Positions 29,852-43,818 are shown, numbered from the stretch's first letter. The stretch: DNA of 55,134 nt from Perkinsus olseni (GCA_013115125.1 JABANN010000188.1:1-55134); one strand, 5' to 3'. Notes: generated by a model from the sequence alone, not told the origin. Numbers and translations are program-made.

Positions 29852-32800
29852 TCAGGTGGGAGAAGCTCGGGAAACCGGGGAGCTGACCATCCCGCAGTGC
29901 GTTATCCTCAAGCACCTGCAGGATACGCTGCCGGTACAAGTCGAAAGTCGTTGAACACCCCGCACCTTCTCTGGCTCTGCAACAGGCGCGTTGACGCTAA
30001 TATTCTCCTTCTCTCGAGGGAACCCTGGGAACCGTGTGATAGGATTGGCATTAGGCAATGGCTGACACAACGACCAGTGTTCCCTTATAGAGGCCAGCAG
30101 TACCACCTTCGAGGCCACACCGTCAGAGACAATTGTACTCGGAGTAGAGGGAGCGATGGTCGGGGTGATGCATAGAGGACTGGACAGCTGACCCCGTTCA
30201 ACCGTGCTCTCCAAGTCGGTCGGGGTAGGGTACTGCTCTCGGAACTGCTCCCGGAGCTTCAACTTCTGTATCTGCTGAGCACTACTTGGCAAGCACAATA
30301 ACGTTCGAGCCCCAAAGGAACTTACGTCCAGCTCTACTTTAGCGATCAGCTTGAGCATGTCGTGGCAGACCTCGAAGAGGTCTTTGGAGTCAGGCCCTCG
30401 CTCCTTTGGCGGTGGCCACACTGAGTCGTAGTCCACGAACGTCATGCACAGGTTACGGTAGCTGAAAGAAGACACCGGGCTACCGGGGAGGGGCTTCACC
30501 GCAATACGACCACAGAGGTGGTTGGAAGGACTTACGCTGGAAGTCCAGCGTAGTCTTCCATCGAAACAGCTCTCAGCTCTCAGTGACTTTTTGTTTTGAG
30601 TTTTCTGTCCGCTATAGAGCAATGATGGTCAACAGCTACTCTCTGTACTCCCTGTTTTCGGCCCCGTTTGAACAGTTAAAATGCACAAGTACAGCACTCA
30701 ACATACTACAGTATGACGAAAGGCGTGTACCAATCCCTCATCCCCATCCTCATCCGCAGTAGGAATCGCCCGACGGCCCTACCTGGCGTAGACGTTAAGG
30801 CCATAGTCGAACAGCCATTGGCTCTCGGCGATCTTATCCCGATAAAACTCGGCCAGGTGCGTGTGAAAAGTATCCAGAGGTCCATCCTCGTTCTAAAATA
30901 ACCAGCCAGCTCCCTCGGTACAAAGGAGACGCAGATGGTCAGCAAGGAGCCCATTACTTTATCCCAGTCACCATCCTGAGGTTTGGCCACGACCGATGTG
31001 AGCCTCCGTTTCTTCTCCCGTTCACGCTCTTTCTCCAAAGCATGCTCGATGTCGTGAAAGGAGTCTGTTAACTCTCGGACATCATCCACCGTGCGATAGG
31101 CCCTGCAGACTTCAATCGACTGCTCGACAACTCACCGCCCTCGGCCCACCTCAGCTCCGCTGCTCGCTCTATACACCGGGTGACGACCCTGTCGAGCAAC
31201 GCCTTGACATCCTCCTCAGCCATCAAGGCTATAACACAGTGGAGGCAGCTGACCTGACATCATCGAAGCTGGGCGGCGGGGGGCGGGTATGCACTTCACA
31301 ATGCCCTACCCGGGGATTTTCCGTGCACTTGAGCTCGTAAAACTTGCTGAAGGCGCCGAGCTGGAACATATCGATCTGAGACAGGGGCCACCGTGCTGAC
31401 CACCATGATCGCCCATGACAGTTCACTTGACGGCCGCCCGGGTGCAGGGCGTTAGCGAAGTTGACGCAGAGTTGGAGGACCAGGGCGAACTTGTCGAGCT
31501 GAGAAAATGGAGCATTAGGGGTCCACAGTCCAGGGCTTTCACTGCAGCTCATACCAACTCATACATAACTTCCAGGGCCCGATACATCGTAGTCAGGTTA
31601 ACCTCGATCGCTCGGAACTCCTCCTCGAAGCCGCTCAGGAAAATCATTAGTTGCAGCCGATGACGAATGTCCGGTATTTTGCGCAAGTGGTACCTGGCAA
31701 GCTCGACTAGGGCCAAGTATCCTAACCATACTTAGTGCTACACGAAGAGGTCAACTTCGTCGCGGCAGGCGCCGGGAGGATCGTGATCGACCGCGTCCAT
31801 AACTGCCTGGGTGAGCTCGGGTGGCAGCTACAGCACAGACAGAATGTCCCTGTTGGAAGAGAGAGAAGTCCCTCACATCTCGAAGCAGACTTTCCACCGG
31901 GCCCAGCTGGTCTTCCTGCCACACCGAATCGTCGCAGCGCAGAAGAAGATTTCGGTAACTGCCGTGCGAGTTGTGCTGCACTAGCGAAGCGTGGACGTTA
32001 CTGTTCGCTGCGACTCTTGACCTTGGCGTCCGCTGGTGGAGGCTCCATCTGCATGAACACCTTCTGCGCCACGATACCCACCAGTCGATGCTCCTTCGTC
32101 CCGAATACCGTCAAAGGCTTACTCGGAGTTCCAAGAAGATCTACGATTGGTGCGGTATTGATTTCCCCTCTCTACTCGCAAGACCTACTCTCGAGCTCTT
32201 TGCCAGTAGCAGCAGCCTTTTGGTTCAAATCCCTGATGACTTCCTTCTTCTTGAACAGCTTCGTCAAGAACTTGGAGTCCACCTGAGCAAGAGACGCCTC
32301 CCGACACGAGCGGCCGTCCGACCAGCCTCACCCTTTTCCATATCCTCTGGGCACCCACTTGGCGCGATATGATACAGTCAGGGGGCATCACCGGCAGCAG
32401 CGACTTCGTGCCTGCCCAACACGGTCCGTAGAAGGGAAAATAAACAAGGACTCGGAATGGACTTCCGACTGGACTCACTCTGCGAACCACCCATCCCCGG
32501 AGGTCGATCACAGCTGCCGAGGATCGGCACGCTAGAGTTCTTCGACATCGACGGCGGCCCGTTCATCACGATACTATGCTGAGGGATGCCGTCCGAGCAT
32601 ATCGATATATCCGTATGAGCCGGGAGTACTGAGAGGGTATCCAGAATGCTTGCCAGCCCCAATATGAAATGGACTACCGAGGCCGCTAGTGTCCACATCC
32701 GAGGCGCAGCTCCTGGGTGTACCGCATTCCGACATAGTGAAGTCCCGAGGACGACTGCCGTATCTGGATAGAGGTCGCACTAGAGATAAAAAAACCGATA

Positions 32801-34524
32801 GCCGTCAGGAGGGAAGTGCGGGTAATCCCTACAGGTCCATCGACCCGACAGTGGTTCCTGTCCACTCATTACACCAGGAACTTCTAGAGCCACCACTGTT
32901 GATCAGGAGAATGAGCATCACCTCGTGAAGTATTGCAATAGTGGCTCATCATGAGCATGCTCCAGCTGGGCTGCTTGAATGAAGGAGCTATCGCAGCTCA
33001 GTGGAGTATCCGTGCCCGAGTCCGTGCTGCCAGCGCCGCCACCTCTCGGTGTCGATACACTACCTGATGAGCAAGATGGAGAGTCAACACCAGCCGGCGC
33101 TGGAAATATTGATTATTCTCTACGGAATATTCTGCGTCGCAGCGATCGAGGACACCGTTGACTTGGACAGAGCAGCCACCGAGATCGGGACCACGGCGGA
33201 TGTGGACAATCTCAGAACCCACAGAAAGCCTACATGCAGTCGCCCTCTTCCCCTTAGCTTTGTTGATGTCCACCCCCTTAATATGCAACGCCACGTAGGG
33301 GCTGGGCTGTCTAGCCTTCGGAACGCCTTTAGGCCCACTCAAGTTCGTAGGCACTCGTGGCGGAGGCCCCTAAAGTACCGACTCAAAATACCGTCCCGAG
33401 GCCTCAGTCGACAGAAGTGGGGTACCTTAGGCCCTGGCAAGGGAGGCATTGCCTTCCCACTCGGCAGAGGAGGCGGAGACGCTTTGCCCGGGGGAGCCAG
33501 GTTCTGAGGCAGTCACTCGCTTGAAGCACCCTCAGCAGCATCCGCCGCTCACCATGAAAGTCGGTGGAGGGGACCCCTTCGCGGACGTCGGCGAGGACTT
33601 CGGCGGAGGGCATGTGAGAACCGGCGAGGTCTAAAGCACTCCTACAGACCCACCCAGTTGAGGAGCTCCTCACCTTAGGTGGAGGAGGCGGTAGTGCCTT
33701 AGCCGACTTCGGCCCCGCAGGTGCCTTCCCCGCTAGACCCAGCTTACCCAGAGGCAAGGGCGGAATCCCCTTCGGAGTAACAGGAGGCGACCCCTGCCAT
33801 GCAGCAGTTCTCGAGAGCCCTCCAACTATCCATGGTCACCTTGGCAGACGACGGAGGAGAGGGCAGTGTCGGCGGTGGTGAGCTCGCCGCTGGTGGGGAA
33901 GTGTTCACACCGATCGTGCAGGTATCGACGCCAGGCTGCTGGTGGTGAGGCTTCCGAGGCGTTGGAGCAATGGCCCTGAGCTCTGCTGGAGGTGAGGGCA
34001 TCCCAGGGTATCGACCCGGGGTATCAGGAAGGCAGCCACCTGAGGTAACGGGCACGGCGCCTTCAATAGGGCGCGCATGTAGCGGGCCTGGGTGCCGATG
34101 GTAAAAATGGCTCGACCGTAGCTCCACTGTCACCTTGCTGTTTTCGACAACCCCTGCGCGTTGACACAAGTTGGAAGATGGATTAACCACCCAGAGACAC
34201 CTTGAACGTGATGCCATGAACTCACTGGTATTGAGACCATCACCAGCTGCTCTCCGATTCAGCTTGGCCGGCGTCCGAGCCTTCCGTCGTGCTTCATTAA
34301 CCTACAGCACAGTGAGGCCAACGCATCTCACAAAGACCTACAAATCCTCTCAGGGTCCTCAGCTCCTCATTCTTATCCTTCAGCTCATCCTTTATGGCTT
34401 CATACTGCCGCCTCAACGTCGCCAGCTCAGCCACCACCGTCATCGATGCCGGGCTGCCCTCCGGAGTACCAGCCGGCAAGGGAGGCGTGCCGCCTTCCGC
34501 TGTTTCGCCTCCGGGAGATGCCAT
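29852..34524 (-). CDS. Formin (FH1-FH2 actin nucleator)
   Basis: ATG at 34524 begins MASPGGETAEGGTPPLPAG, followed by a short coiled coil (ELATLRRQYEAIKDELKDKN). Proline-rich FH1-like stretches follow: SPPPTLPSPPSS (about 33870), ALPPPPPK (about 33690) and APPGKASPPPLPSGKAMPPL (about 33490), which would bind profilin. The FH2 domain is spread over many exons: YVALHIKGVDINKAKG (33290), LTKLFKKKEVIRDLNQKAAA (32240), LARYHLRKIPDIRHRLQLMI with FLSGFEEEFRAIEVNLTTMY (31690-31570), DKFALVLQLCVNFANALHPG (31500), QLGAFSKFYELKC (31350), SFHDIEHALEKEREREKKRR (31050) and the closing DTFHTHLAEFYRDKIAESQW (30860). The FH2 dimer nucleates and elongates actin filaments. No GBD/DID-type N-terminus is seen. 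Many introns are short; some exon edges remain unresolved. Confidence 0.85.
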
Positions 34525-34888
34525 CGTCAATAAATAAATAAGTAACAGTGCGGATACTGAACTGAGAACAGCATTCGGGCCAGTAATTATACCCCATAAC
34601 TATTAATAACGATATACTGGTAATAATATTAACCCCTGCCATTAATCAAACTTTTATATATCGAACACCGGATTATATTTTATCAATGTCCACAATACCT
34701 CTCTGGTATGGTATTTATCCCTACTGCCCGTAATAGAACAGAGAAAAGACTCCCAAGTAGCGACAATAGGAGGTCTACTGGCACACGAATGAGCAACTCA
34801 GCGTCTTGTAATCAACAGTGCTTTTTCCGAAGGACTGACCCCGATCTTACGCGCGCCACCCAACGGCAACACTAGCGGCTCGGAAACA
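34525..34888. other. AT-rich intergenic, formin promoter side
   Basis: About 360 bases between the PrmC-like stop and the formin start, strongly AT-rich between 34540 and 34700. No gene visible. Confidence 0.5.
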
Positions 34889-36105
34889 TCATCGATCGCG
34901 CTGCGCTCGGTCGGGCCCGGCCTTGCGTATGACCACAAAGCGCGGCATATCCCTCAAGTCCGGCACGACCTCCTGCAGATGCAACCTCGTAGCATGATAC
35001 CGAGCGATGTACTCCTCGACCAGGCCATGCTGCTCGGCTTCCGCATAGACCTCCATCCACAGCAGTCCGCCGGGCTTCAATGCAACTGAGGCTACATCCA
35101 GTACCTGACGAAGAGATCAGCCTGTAGGGGCTCCTCGTCAGACGGGGCGGATCTCCCATTCGTACCTGCCGCATGATATCCATGCCTTTCACGCCCCCGT
35201 CCAGAGCTAAGATGTCTTCGTGATTCTTCACTGTGCGCGAAAGATTCTCAATAGTGGCGGTCGGAATATAGGGTGGATTGGAGACAATCATATCGTAGGA
35301 GTTTTCGGCGAACTCCTGGTCACCGATGGCGCCCACCAGGAACGACAGGCGCTCATCAACCCCATAACGCACCGCATTTTCCCGTGCCAGGCTCATCGCT
35401 CGTTCAGAGGCATCAACCAGGTCCACCCTGACAGAAGGGCAGCACTAAGATGCTTGAAGACGCGCTGTGGTGCATAACCGAGCGATGCAACGCATACCAC
35501 CGTCACAAATACACGTGACCGTGATGAACCCTATCTCGAAGTCTCGAAGCTTTTCCCGGCTCACCTACTATCAGCCCATTCAGTCGCCAGCGCTATACCA
35601 ATAACGCCGCTCCCACTGCAGAGGTCCAATGCGAGCCTTGTGGCCGGTGGGCGGGACTCGAGGATGCGCTCAACCATGAGCTCCGTTTCCGGCCGTGGTA
35701 TGAGAGTAGGCGGCCTCACACAGAAGTCTTTCAGATGCAGAAAGTCAACGTGACCTGACCAGAAGCCGCCTGCTGCTGCCACCATTTGCCACACGCCCGA
35801 TGAATCCGCCTCCGCCACACAAAGCAACGACGTGAGATTCCCTCACACTCCGGAGGCTTGTAGACCATAATGGCATTCGGAATGACTGACGCACTTTCAA
35901 GTCCGTCTGTACACGATGCATTGGAGGCTACTCTGGTAAGCCATACCGCAATGGGCACAAACTATTGTGGAGCTCTCTCACCCACAAGGTACTGGTAGGG
36001 AGTCCAGCGCAGGGCGCGACTCCGAACAGCTTCTCGCAATCGCCGCCTCTCTCGAATGCTCTCCTTCAACCATCTCAAGCAAGCTGTCTCCTCGTCCAAC
36101 GTTTC
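34889..36105 (-). CDS. HEMK1: HemK/PrmC-type release-factor glutamine N5-methyltransferase
   Basis: Exons on the minus strand give, in order, an N-terminal helical part (DEETACLRWLKESIRERRRL) ending in the family signature RWTPYQYLVG, then DFCVRPPTLIPRPETELMVE. The SAM-binding motif DLCSGSGVIGIALA follows, then VDLVDASERAMSLAREN, and the catalytic NPPY motif in YDMIVSNPPYIPTATIENL. The last exon has VALKPGGLLWMEVYAEAEQ. The order RPETE, then GSG, then NPPY is diagnostic of PrmC/HemK, which methylates the Gln of the GGQ loop in peptide-chain release factors. One intron ends in TCAG with the exon restarting GTACTGG. The first exon with the start codon is not resolved but should lie between 36106 and 36411, where a presequence-like frame exists. 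A mitochondrial (HEMK1) rather than cytosolic role is inference. Confidence 0.87.
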
Positions 36106-36593
36106 CTGCCAGCACCGAATATTTCCAGTTCATGCCGAGCGGGGCGAGCATGGGCACAGCCCAAAACCCTCCAATAGCGCATCTCCACTCCCCTGTGTAG
36201 CTCCAAAGATGAAAGCGACTACCTCATTGCCCAAGGGACTCACCTTCCTCTGGACGGCTGTGTAGCGATGAGCCAGCAGGAAGCTCTTGCCAGTGCAGTA
36301 CGGGAAGATACGTCGCTGGTGAGAGCCCCGGGCAAGAGCCCATAATTGGGACCGAGCTCCCCAACGAGAAGGGTGAGGCATCTGGGAAACACGGCGTTCG
36401 ACTACCAACAAAAAAGGAAAGTTTTCCCGTCCTCCCAGCTTCGCTCCGCTGCTGAATTGACTACTGCGAACAAGACGGTCGTATTTCGAGTACGTGTAGT
36501 AGTAAACGAAGGAACGTAAACTGACGTGGATAGCTCAGCCGCGGAGGCATCGCTATTAATAATCCTGGTAAACAACAGCTGCTATTGCCATCA
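36106..36593. other. Region holding the unresolved 5' end of the PrmC-like gene
   Basis: 488 bases between the first certain PrmC exon and the UTP10 stop. A minus-strand frame running from 36411 to about 36130 (contains NEVVAFIFGATQGSGDALLE) could be the first exon, joined over an intron with acceptor CTGGCAG at 36110-36106. The donor could not be fixed in the right phase. Confidence 0.4.
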
Positions 36594-39500
36594 CTAAGCG
36601 TGAAACTTCTCCAAGAGACTCTCGCCCGATACAGCCTCGACTTCAGCCAACATAAGTCGAGTGGCTCGCTCAACCTGACACCAATCATTGGTCATTGACG
36701 AAGCCTTGCAGTGCTCACCTCAGCATTCTCATCCTCCAGTAGCTCTCCAGCGTAGACCGACACCTCCGACATGCCGACCAGCAGTGGGCCACCAACAGCC
36801 TGACCATCAACACTCAGACTACGCACTATGGGGGAGATCTCACCTTCCACAGCTCGGTAACGGCCCGGAGTAGTGCCAGCTTGACTTGGGCTGAGGGCTC
36901 CATACGGCACGGCCGCAGCAGGTCGGATAACAAGTACTTGACCTATAAGAGAACCATGATCTTCCCAGTATCTCGGTGGTCCTCATCCCACCTGGTTGTC
37001 AGTAGCACAACGCTTGCCGATGGCAATGACAGCCAGACTGAGTGCACTCTGGGCCTCTGCCGTGTAGGCGGGCGGCCAGTACTTAGCCGACGCAGAGCAG
37101 TTAGCCACGGCATCAATGATGGCCTCGAAGGTCTCACCATCCGAAGATACCTCCGATGTGACGTTAGACACCGCCGCGACCAAGCTGAGGACGAACACAC
37201 CGTAGAGCCAGGAGCGAAGTACAGCATGAGATAGCTCATGGAAGCCAGCGCCAAACTTTACGCTCAACACCCATCCTACTTGAGAGCCTCCTGCATCAGG
37301 TCGAACCACCACGGGCGACTCTCCTGAGCAGCCTCCTCTCCCGACTTCCTCTTCTTGCTGCTCTTCTTAGACGCGCTCGCCTGCTCGTTGCACTTCTTGA
37401 AGACCTGCGTGAACGAAAATGGACTAAAAATGCAGCGGAGCGAAGCTCACTCACCTCGAGAATCTCTCCAGACATCAGCTGAAGTACTGCAACACCAATC
37501 TCCTGGCCGCCTCTGTTACAGAGCTCCGCAGCCAAGGTGAGCCAGATAGCCGTCTGAGGGGCCTTGTGGCCATCCTCCGACAGCCAGCCTCCGCGCTTCA
37601 TCGCTTTGCCCAGCGTCTTGATGACAGCACCAACATCAGCCAGGCGCATATGCAAGCATGCCTGAAGGGGAGTACATGTGGACACTCGAGCAGCGAAGGC
37701 AGTGAGGCACCTCGCTGAGGGCCTGGACGGTGAGCCCAGCCAATGCCTCTGAGCCCCAGCCGAACTCTGCGTCGCACCATCGGACTTCTCGTCGTGCTGG
37801 GGGTACCACAACATGCGTGGATTGCACAACAGCCACGACGCGGCTGAGGAGGCGGGCGAGAGGGTCATGGATGGCGCTCATCACCCGGATGTCAGCCGAA
37901 GTACGGGAAAACAGGTACCTGGCAATGAGCATGTCGCACAAGACAGCCGTGGCTAACTCACCCCAGCAGCGACATAAGCTTCTGAAGGCGGAAGATATCC
38001 TTATCGCTGGGCGCCGCATGCTTGGGACCACAGGCCTCGATAATCAGCGACTTCACAGATTCCATCATAGTCGCCACGGGTTGAGACCTGAGTAGAAATC
38101 CTCGCAGTGCTAGCACGCGATGAGAAGATACGCTTTTCCGACTCCACCCATAATCAACCTCCGGATACCAACCAAGCCAGTCGAAAAGGTGCACCCATCA
38201 CCCCAGAGAGATATACGTTCGCGGCAGTTCTTAGCGCAACTCTATCATGCATCACCGCAGCCCTACTACCTGGCCAGACGCTGTGCTGTCATCTGCAGCA
38301 GGTGAGAGAGATCCTTGCTGGACTCGCTCAGGGCCTCACCAATTGGTGTCAGTTCCCACTCGGGAGAGACACCTACCACACCACGCATTAACCAGCCATC
38401 AAGCTACCACGGCGTAGTCTCACATAGCCTGAAGACAGACTTGGTCTCGGGGCCGAAGTACTGACCACAAGCGCCAGTGATCTCGAAGAGGCACTGGGCG
38501 GTGGGCTGCAGCTGTGCTGAGTCCTTCCCCTTCACGGACAGAACCGCGATCAAGGACGGCAGGAGCACGCTCAAATACGAAAGGGATGACGCACCTGGGG
38601 AGCGAAGGGGCATTCCCCCGAGCGAAGCAGGCGTATCTTGGCCTTACCCATGCGCTTGACGAGAATGGTCGTAGCCCTGCATAGCTGAGCATTGGCGAGG
38701 GGCAGCTCTCCAGAGGCTAGAGGCTCACTGCTGCCGACCAATTTAGTGACCCGGTCCTTCAACGCCGCCAGACTCAAAGCACTGCAGAGGCCTCTCAAGA
38801 CGGACCAGAGGGAGTCAGCCATTACAGCGTCTGAAGCACAGCATAGGGGGGAGGTATCATCAGTACAACTCCAAGCTCACCCTCACGGCTGGCCCTCTCA
38901 ATAACAGCATCAATACACTCTTCCTGCATCGGTGCGGGGATGGAAAGATACTGCTGCTGCCAGGACCTACCATCGACCTAAGATTTTCTGCGACCTACAG
39001 ACAGTACTACCCAGTGGCGCTCTCCTCAATGGCATCGGCCATCTGCGTGAACAGCGCTGGCTGTTTAGACGGATCCTTGATCAGAGCTGTCAGTGTCGCT
39101 ATGATGCGGTCAGCATCCAAGGCAAGGAGGAGGGCACCTGACCAGGACACCGAGTCAAAAGGGCGGCCCTCCCGAGGACCACACTGCTAGACAGGAACAA
39201 TAAAGAGAACCGTGCTCAAAAAACTACGAGCAAGGTAATCGCTCCGCTCGCGTCACTAAGATGCTCGAGAGGGCGGTGTACTCACCAGCAGCTTCGATGG
39301 CGCGAGAGCGCGTCTGAGCAGCCTTTTTGCTCTTCGCGTTGCCAGTAACGCTGTGAAGGGCCAACAACAGAGACGCATATTGCTCGGGGGTTCCCTCTGG
39401 GGCTCCCAAGTTCATCAGAGTCAACACCACAGCCGACACCTGCCAGCGACCTCAGCCGAGATTCCCAATAGACTCTCATCCTTACCACTCTAGTAGACAC

Positions 39501-42500
39501 AGTATGGTACTGTACAGCAGCCGTACTAACGAAGGTCGACTCTCCCTTGAAAAGGGCTCGGGCCGTCTCTAGGGCCTACACACCACTAATAGTCAGCAGC
39601 GCTCTGTCAGTCTAGGCCGTTCCACCTGAGTCATCGCCGTTATATCCAATGGGAGCACATCACCACTGATCCAGGTCTCAACATCTTCGCGAGGAGCATC
39701 AGCCGCCAACAGCAGCACCTGAGAATCCACGACACTGCCCCCCCCAGCCGAGTCACGCACAACTAGTTACTACCAAGGCTGCACCATTAGCATTGAGGCC
39801 TCTTGCTAGCTCACAGATAACAGAAGAAGGCAGGCGGGCCGACTCCTGTGGAGCGGAGAGCAGGGCGTCCAAGACCTCAGCAGCCGAGTTGCCTACATCT
39901 CGATGAGCGTGACATTCAGTTACACCCTATCCTGCTATTACTACCCTCTCCAACGATCGACTTCACAATCGTCTTCAACTGTTCTATCTGTGGACCCTCG
40001 AGAGGCGCCTTGATCTGGCCGAGAGTCTCCCTCAATAGGTCGACAGTCTTGATGGCCCCACACAGTCCAAGGGCGGCCGAGAGCTGCTGCTTATTGGCAG
40101 CGGCCCTCAGGACCACGGGCTTGACAATCGCCAAGTCAGCCTTCTGGCATACGTTGCCAAGAATAGACAGGCAGACCAGATCCAAGGCCTCCTCACGAGC
40201 CTTCTCACCCGAGAGCAACCTAGGAGGGAACACCGTCTGAAGGAGGCCGCTTTCCTCCAAGAAGGCCGCCCACTCACCCACACAGCGGCTTGACCAGGGC
40301 CTTTCGCGCAACCTCTCTGTCGGTGGCTGAGAGTTCAGTGGTCTGCTGGAACAGAGCCTCGCCAGCCAGAACAGCATTCACCGCCTCTCCGCCCGAAATC
40401 AATGGAAGGAGGGTCGAGGCCAAAACCTGCCGGAACGCTCAAACCACGCATACTGAAACAGGCTACTACCTTCACGGAGATGCCATCAGCGTGTGTCAAG
40501 AAGCGAACGGCACCCGGGCCCGGGAGGGTGGCACAAGTGGCACGCTCCACTAACTTCTCCAACTGCTTGGGCTTTAGTCTCGAACCAGCATTGGCCATCA
40601 CCCCAAGAAGGTCATCCGAGATGCCAGCGCCGGCGGCACCGACTACAGTATCAGCGAACTTCCCAACGACCCTGTCGTCCTCGCATTTCGCCAGGGCGTC
40701 GCCCAGAGCGGCAACTGCGGCTCCAGTAGCGCTGGGGACAGCACCGTTGTGCAGAAGAGACTTCGAGTCCACCATGCGGAGCAGGTCCATACACTGTCCC
40801 TGAAGATCGGCACCTGAAGGAAAGTCATCACTGCCTGGTAGACAGCCTCCCACCCCCCTATTACCGACTGCTCCAGAAGCCTCCAAAATCCAGCGGATAA
40901 GGCCACCGTTGGCAGCGACTATCTCCCTGACAACCGCTGTAGAGCCCACAGCATCGGCCTCCCGCTCAGCAAGCGCCTTCCTCAGAGCTGCGTACGCCTT
41001 CCCTTCAATACTCCTCTCAACTCCCCTATTCACCAACAACCATGGATCCTCATTAGAGGCCGCTGGAGCCTTCGTCCTGGACACTATTTCCGACTGGGCG
41101 AAGGACCTCATGTGCTTGCTTGCATCATCAGAGCCCAGTACGAGGAGGCAAGCCAAGAAGAGAGCGTTGTCATTAGCCTTGGACCCGACCCGTTCCGTGT
41201 ACATTCGGAAAGCCTTCAAGTTGTGCTGCCTCACCGCCAAGGACAACAGCACCGGACGCTTCTCTGCACCCTTCACAGCACTCTTCGCCATCTCCTTGCA
41301 AGCAGGGTTGTTAATCATCAGCCCGACAAGCTTTTCAACGTCACCGTCCTCGGTGGTGGCAGAGGCCAACTTGGCGTAAACGGAAGCGTCCACGGACTTA
41401 TCGAGGCCGAGGCTCTCGATCGCCTCCAGGACCTCGTGTGCTGTCGGCGCTCCACTATCAGCCTCCACACATGCCTGGATGAGCGCAGCAGCGCCGGCTG
41501 CACCACCCGGGTAGGTCTCCTCGCTGTCGGGCATGACGGGTGTGGTGATCTCCGGTTTATCGCCCCGCACAACCTTCACAGCGATCACGGCGGCAGTGGC
41601 CTCCTCGGCCAGCAGAGAGAGCACGGCGTCAACTTCCTCGATTACACGCTCGTCAACGGCGACAACCTGATTCGAGCTAAGACCCTCAAGACCGTACGCC
41701 ATCCCTACTACCTCTTCCCAGTACTGCTTGGGTGTGATGCGCTCCCTCGACGGCAAAAGCCTCCTCAGCAGCCCCTCCAAGGCTACTCGCTTCACCTCGC
41801 CTGAGACGGCCTCCCAAACCCATTCAGCCTCGAGAATCTTCTTTCTAATGACGTGGGAGGGCTCCACTCCGAGACGTTCCACCACCAGCCCAGCCACAGC
41901 CTTGGCCTCGCCGCCAGAGGTGCTGTCCCGATCCACAAGCTGCGCGATAGCCTCCTCCCGAGCCGATGCCGAAGTAGTGGAGAGATGGCGGAGTAGTTGA
42001 GCATCCAGTACATGACCACCAGGCAACATTGCTTCAACCTCCTTAACGCACTTATGCTTGAGAGCACAGCGGCTAACAGCGACAGGGAAGTTGTCGTACA
42101 GCTGAGGTAGTATCTATCGTAAGGGCAGAGAGTGAGGCGGGTTACTCTGATAGCTCCTACGGTTTACCTCGGCCACGTGAGATTCCTCAGGGCCATTGGC
42201 AATGATGGCCACTGCAGAGTCACAGACACACAAGGCAGCCGCAGAGGAGGCGCCGAGCAGCCAGGTTGAAGAGGCGACAGCCGACAAGAATGACGACTCG
42301 CAGAAGGGCAGCACGAGGCCGCTCAGTACAAGCGTCCAGCCCCTTGACTTGCCTATGGCCTCTAGGACCTGATGACAGATGAACCATCACTGCCAAAGGG
42401 CCAGAGTAAGGCTTGCCTGTTCCGAGTGGGCATCGAAGCGAGCATCGAGCTCCCTGGCGACCTTGACCCAGAAGTTGCCTTGCCTCGCCGAGAACCTCAG

Positions 42501-43818
42501 CCCGAGGGCTAGGATGTCAACCACATCCTGCAAAGCGATATGCTGTCAACACCGGAAACACAGCGACGAGGCTTACTGAGAATGCTGGGAGAGGAGCATG
42601 CTTCACTGCCCTCGCGAGGACACTGCAGAGATCACCATCTGTAAAGCTCGAGCCTGTGGAGAGCAACAATACTGGGCCATTCCGTCCAGACCAAAGAGAA
42701 AGGAGCATCGTAACTCCACGTGAAGATTCCCCATCCTACTGGCAATGAGGGGTATGAGCATGGTGACGGCAAGAGAGAAGGCCTGGCGGTCGGTAGAGCC
42801 CTTCTTGATGGCAGTTGTGATTAGAGGGAACAGTGCCGGGGCTAGGTCGAACGTGAACTTGTGAGATTCCGCTAAGGCCTCCAAGAACACCTAAGCAACC
42901 AGTCGCCGCTGCCTCGAGCAGTGTGTCAATTGGTACCATGTTGATAGTGGTCAATAATGGGCGGTTGACTATCCCGCGCTTCAGAGTCTTGCGAGTGTAG
43001 TCGCAGAGGGTACGCCACAGGGAGGAGGACGTTCCTGTAAGGGGCGGACCAAATGACCGGACACCCGACTTTTCTCGCCCTTACTGGCCATGTGAACAAG
43101 ATGTTGTCTCTTGAGAGGCTCCCCGGTCTTGCGCACTTTAGCGAGGAAGATCCACTGGGAGCCGTCACCCCACTTGACGATCTTGGTGAGGCGGGCAAAT
43201 ACTGGGCTATCATGGAACCTAACCGCCAACAGGCCTGGACCATCCCACAAGCCCCCCTGAGGGCACTACGGTATTCCAGCCAGCAGTAGGGCATCCGTAT
43301 TGTACGTTTGAATATCATAGCGACTGATCTGAACAGCAGAAGGCAATGGCCGTTGCAGCAGATCCGCACACGACATACCAACAATTCGAGGCAGGTTTGT
43401 CCTTGGTCAGTGAGAAGGTGCTTGGACAAGTGCATGAGTAGCTTCTCGATGGTATCGTTGAGTTCATCGTTCTCCTCAGTAGTGAGGAAGTCTCTGCCTT
43501 TATAGCCTTCCTTCTCGACCTCAAAGAGCCCAGCAAACTCCTCTAGAGAAGGGTCCTGGGCTACTAGGTCTTGGAAACAGGACAGCTGAACAGTCAGAAT
43601 CCTACGACCTCCCCATGAGCCGTCCTACCGCGGCCTCGGCAGTGGCTTGGGGCTCCACCGACCTCGCTTCGCGCCAGTCGTAAAGGAAAGATACCTAGTG
43701 GAGTCCAAGTGGAGCAGTTCGACAGTACTGGCAGCGGTACCTTCCCATGCTTGGGTTGTTGCGATATGTTATGCTTCGCCTTGAAGGCTTGAAGTTGGCG
43801 AAGAAGCTCCGCGGACAT
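36594..43818 (-). CDS. UTP10: UTP10/HEATR1 U3 snoRNP (SSU processome) HEAT-repeat protein
   Basis: The gene spans 7.2 kb with many short introns. ATG at 43818 begins MSAELLRQLQAFKAKH, close to the start of UTP10 proteins. Next comes DPSLEEFAGLFEVEKEGYKG with ENDELNDTIEKLLMHLSKHL and LLTDQGQTCLELLVCRVRI, the conserved N-terminal HEAT region. A long exon (about 42000-40400) is nearly all alpha-helical repeats. The C-terminal BP28CT-like end reads DPSAQVKLALLRAVTELWKV, VSVYAGELLEDENAEVERAT and EVEAVSGESLLEKFHA, stopping at 36594-36596. This closing segment (ELLED-E-EVE) is typical of the family. UTP10 binds the 5' ETS of pre-rRNA in the nucleolus and supports rRNA transcription and 18S processing. 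The exon model was not completed by hand; N- and C-terminal matches bracket one continuous gene. Confidence 0.85.

Noticed and set aside
32215-32235. B-box-like phrase (ggttcaaatcc)
   Set aside because: It is the complement of formin coding sequence and has no tRNA-like flanks.
41112-41804. Long plus-strand open frame of 230 codons
   Set aside because: It is antisense to the long HEAT-repeat exon of UTP10; composition is that of a complement and no domain is visible.
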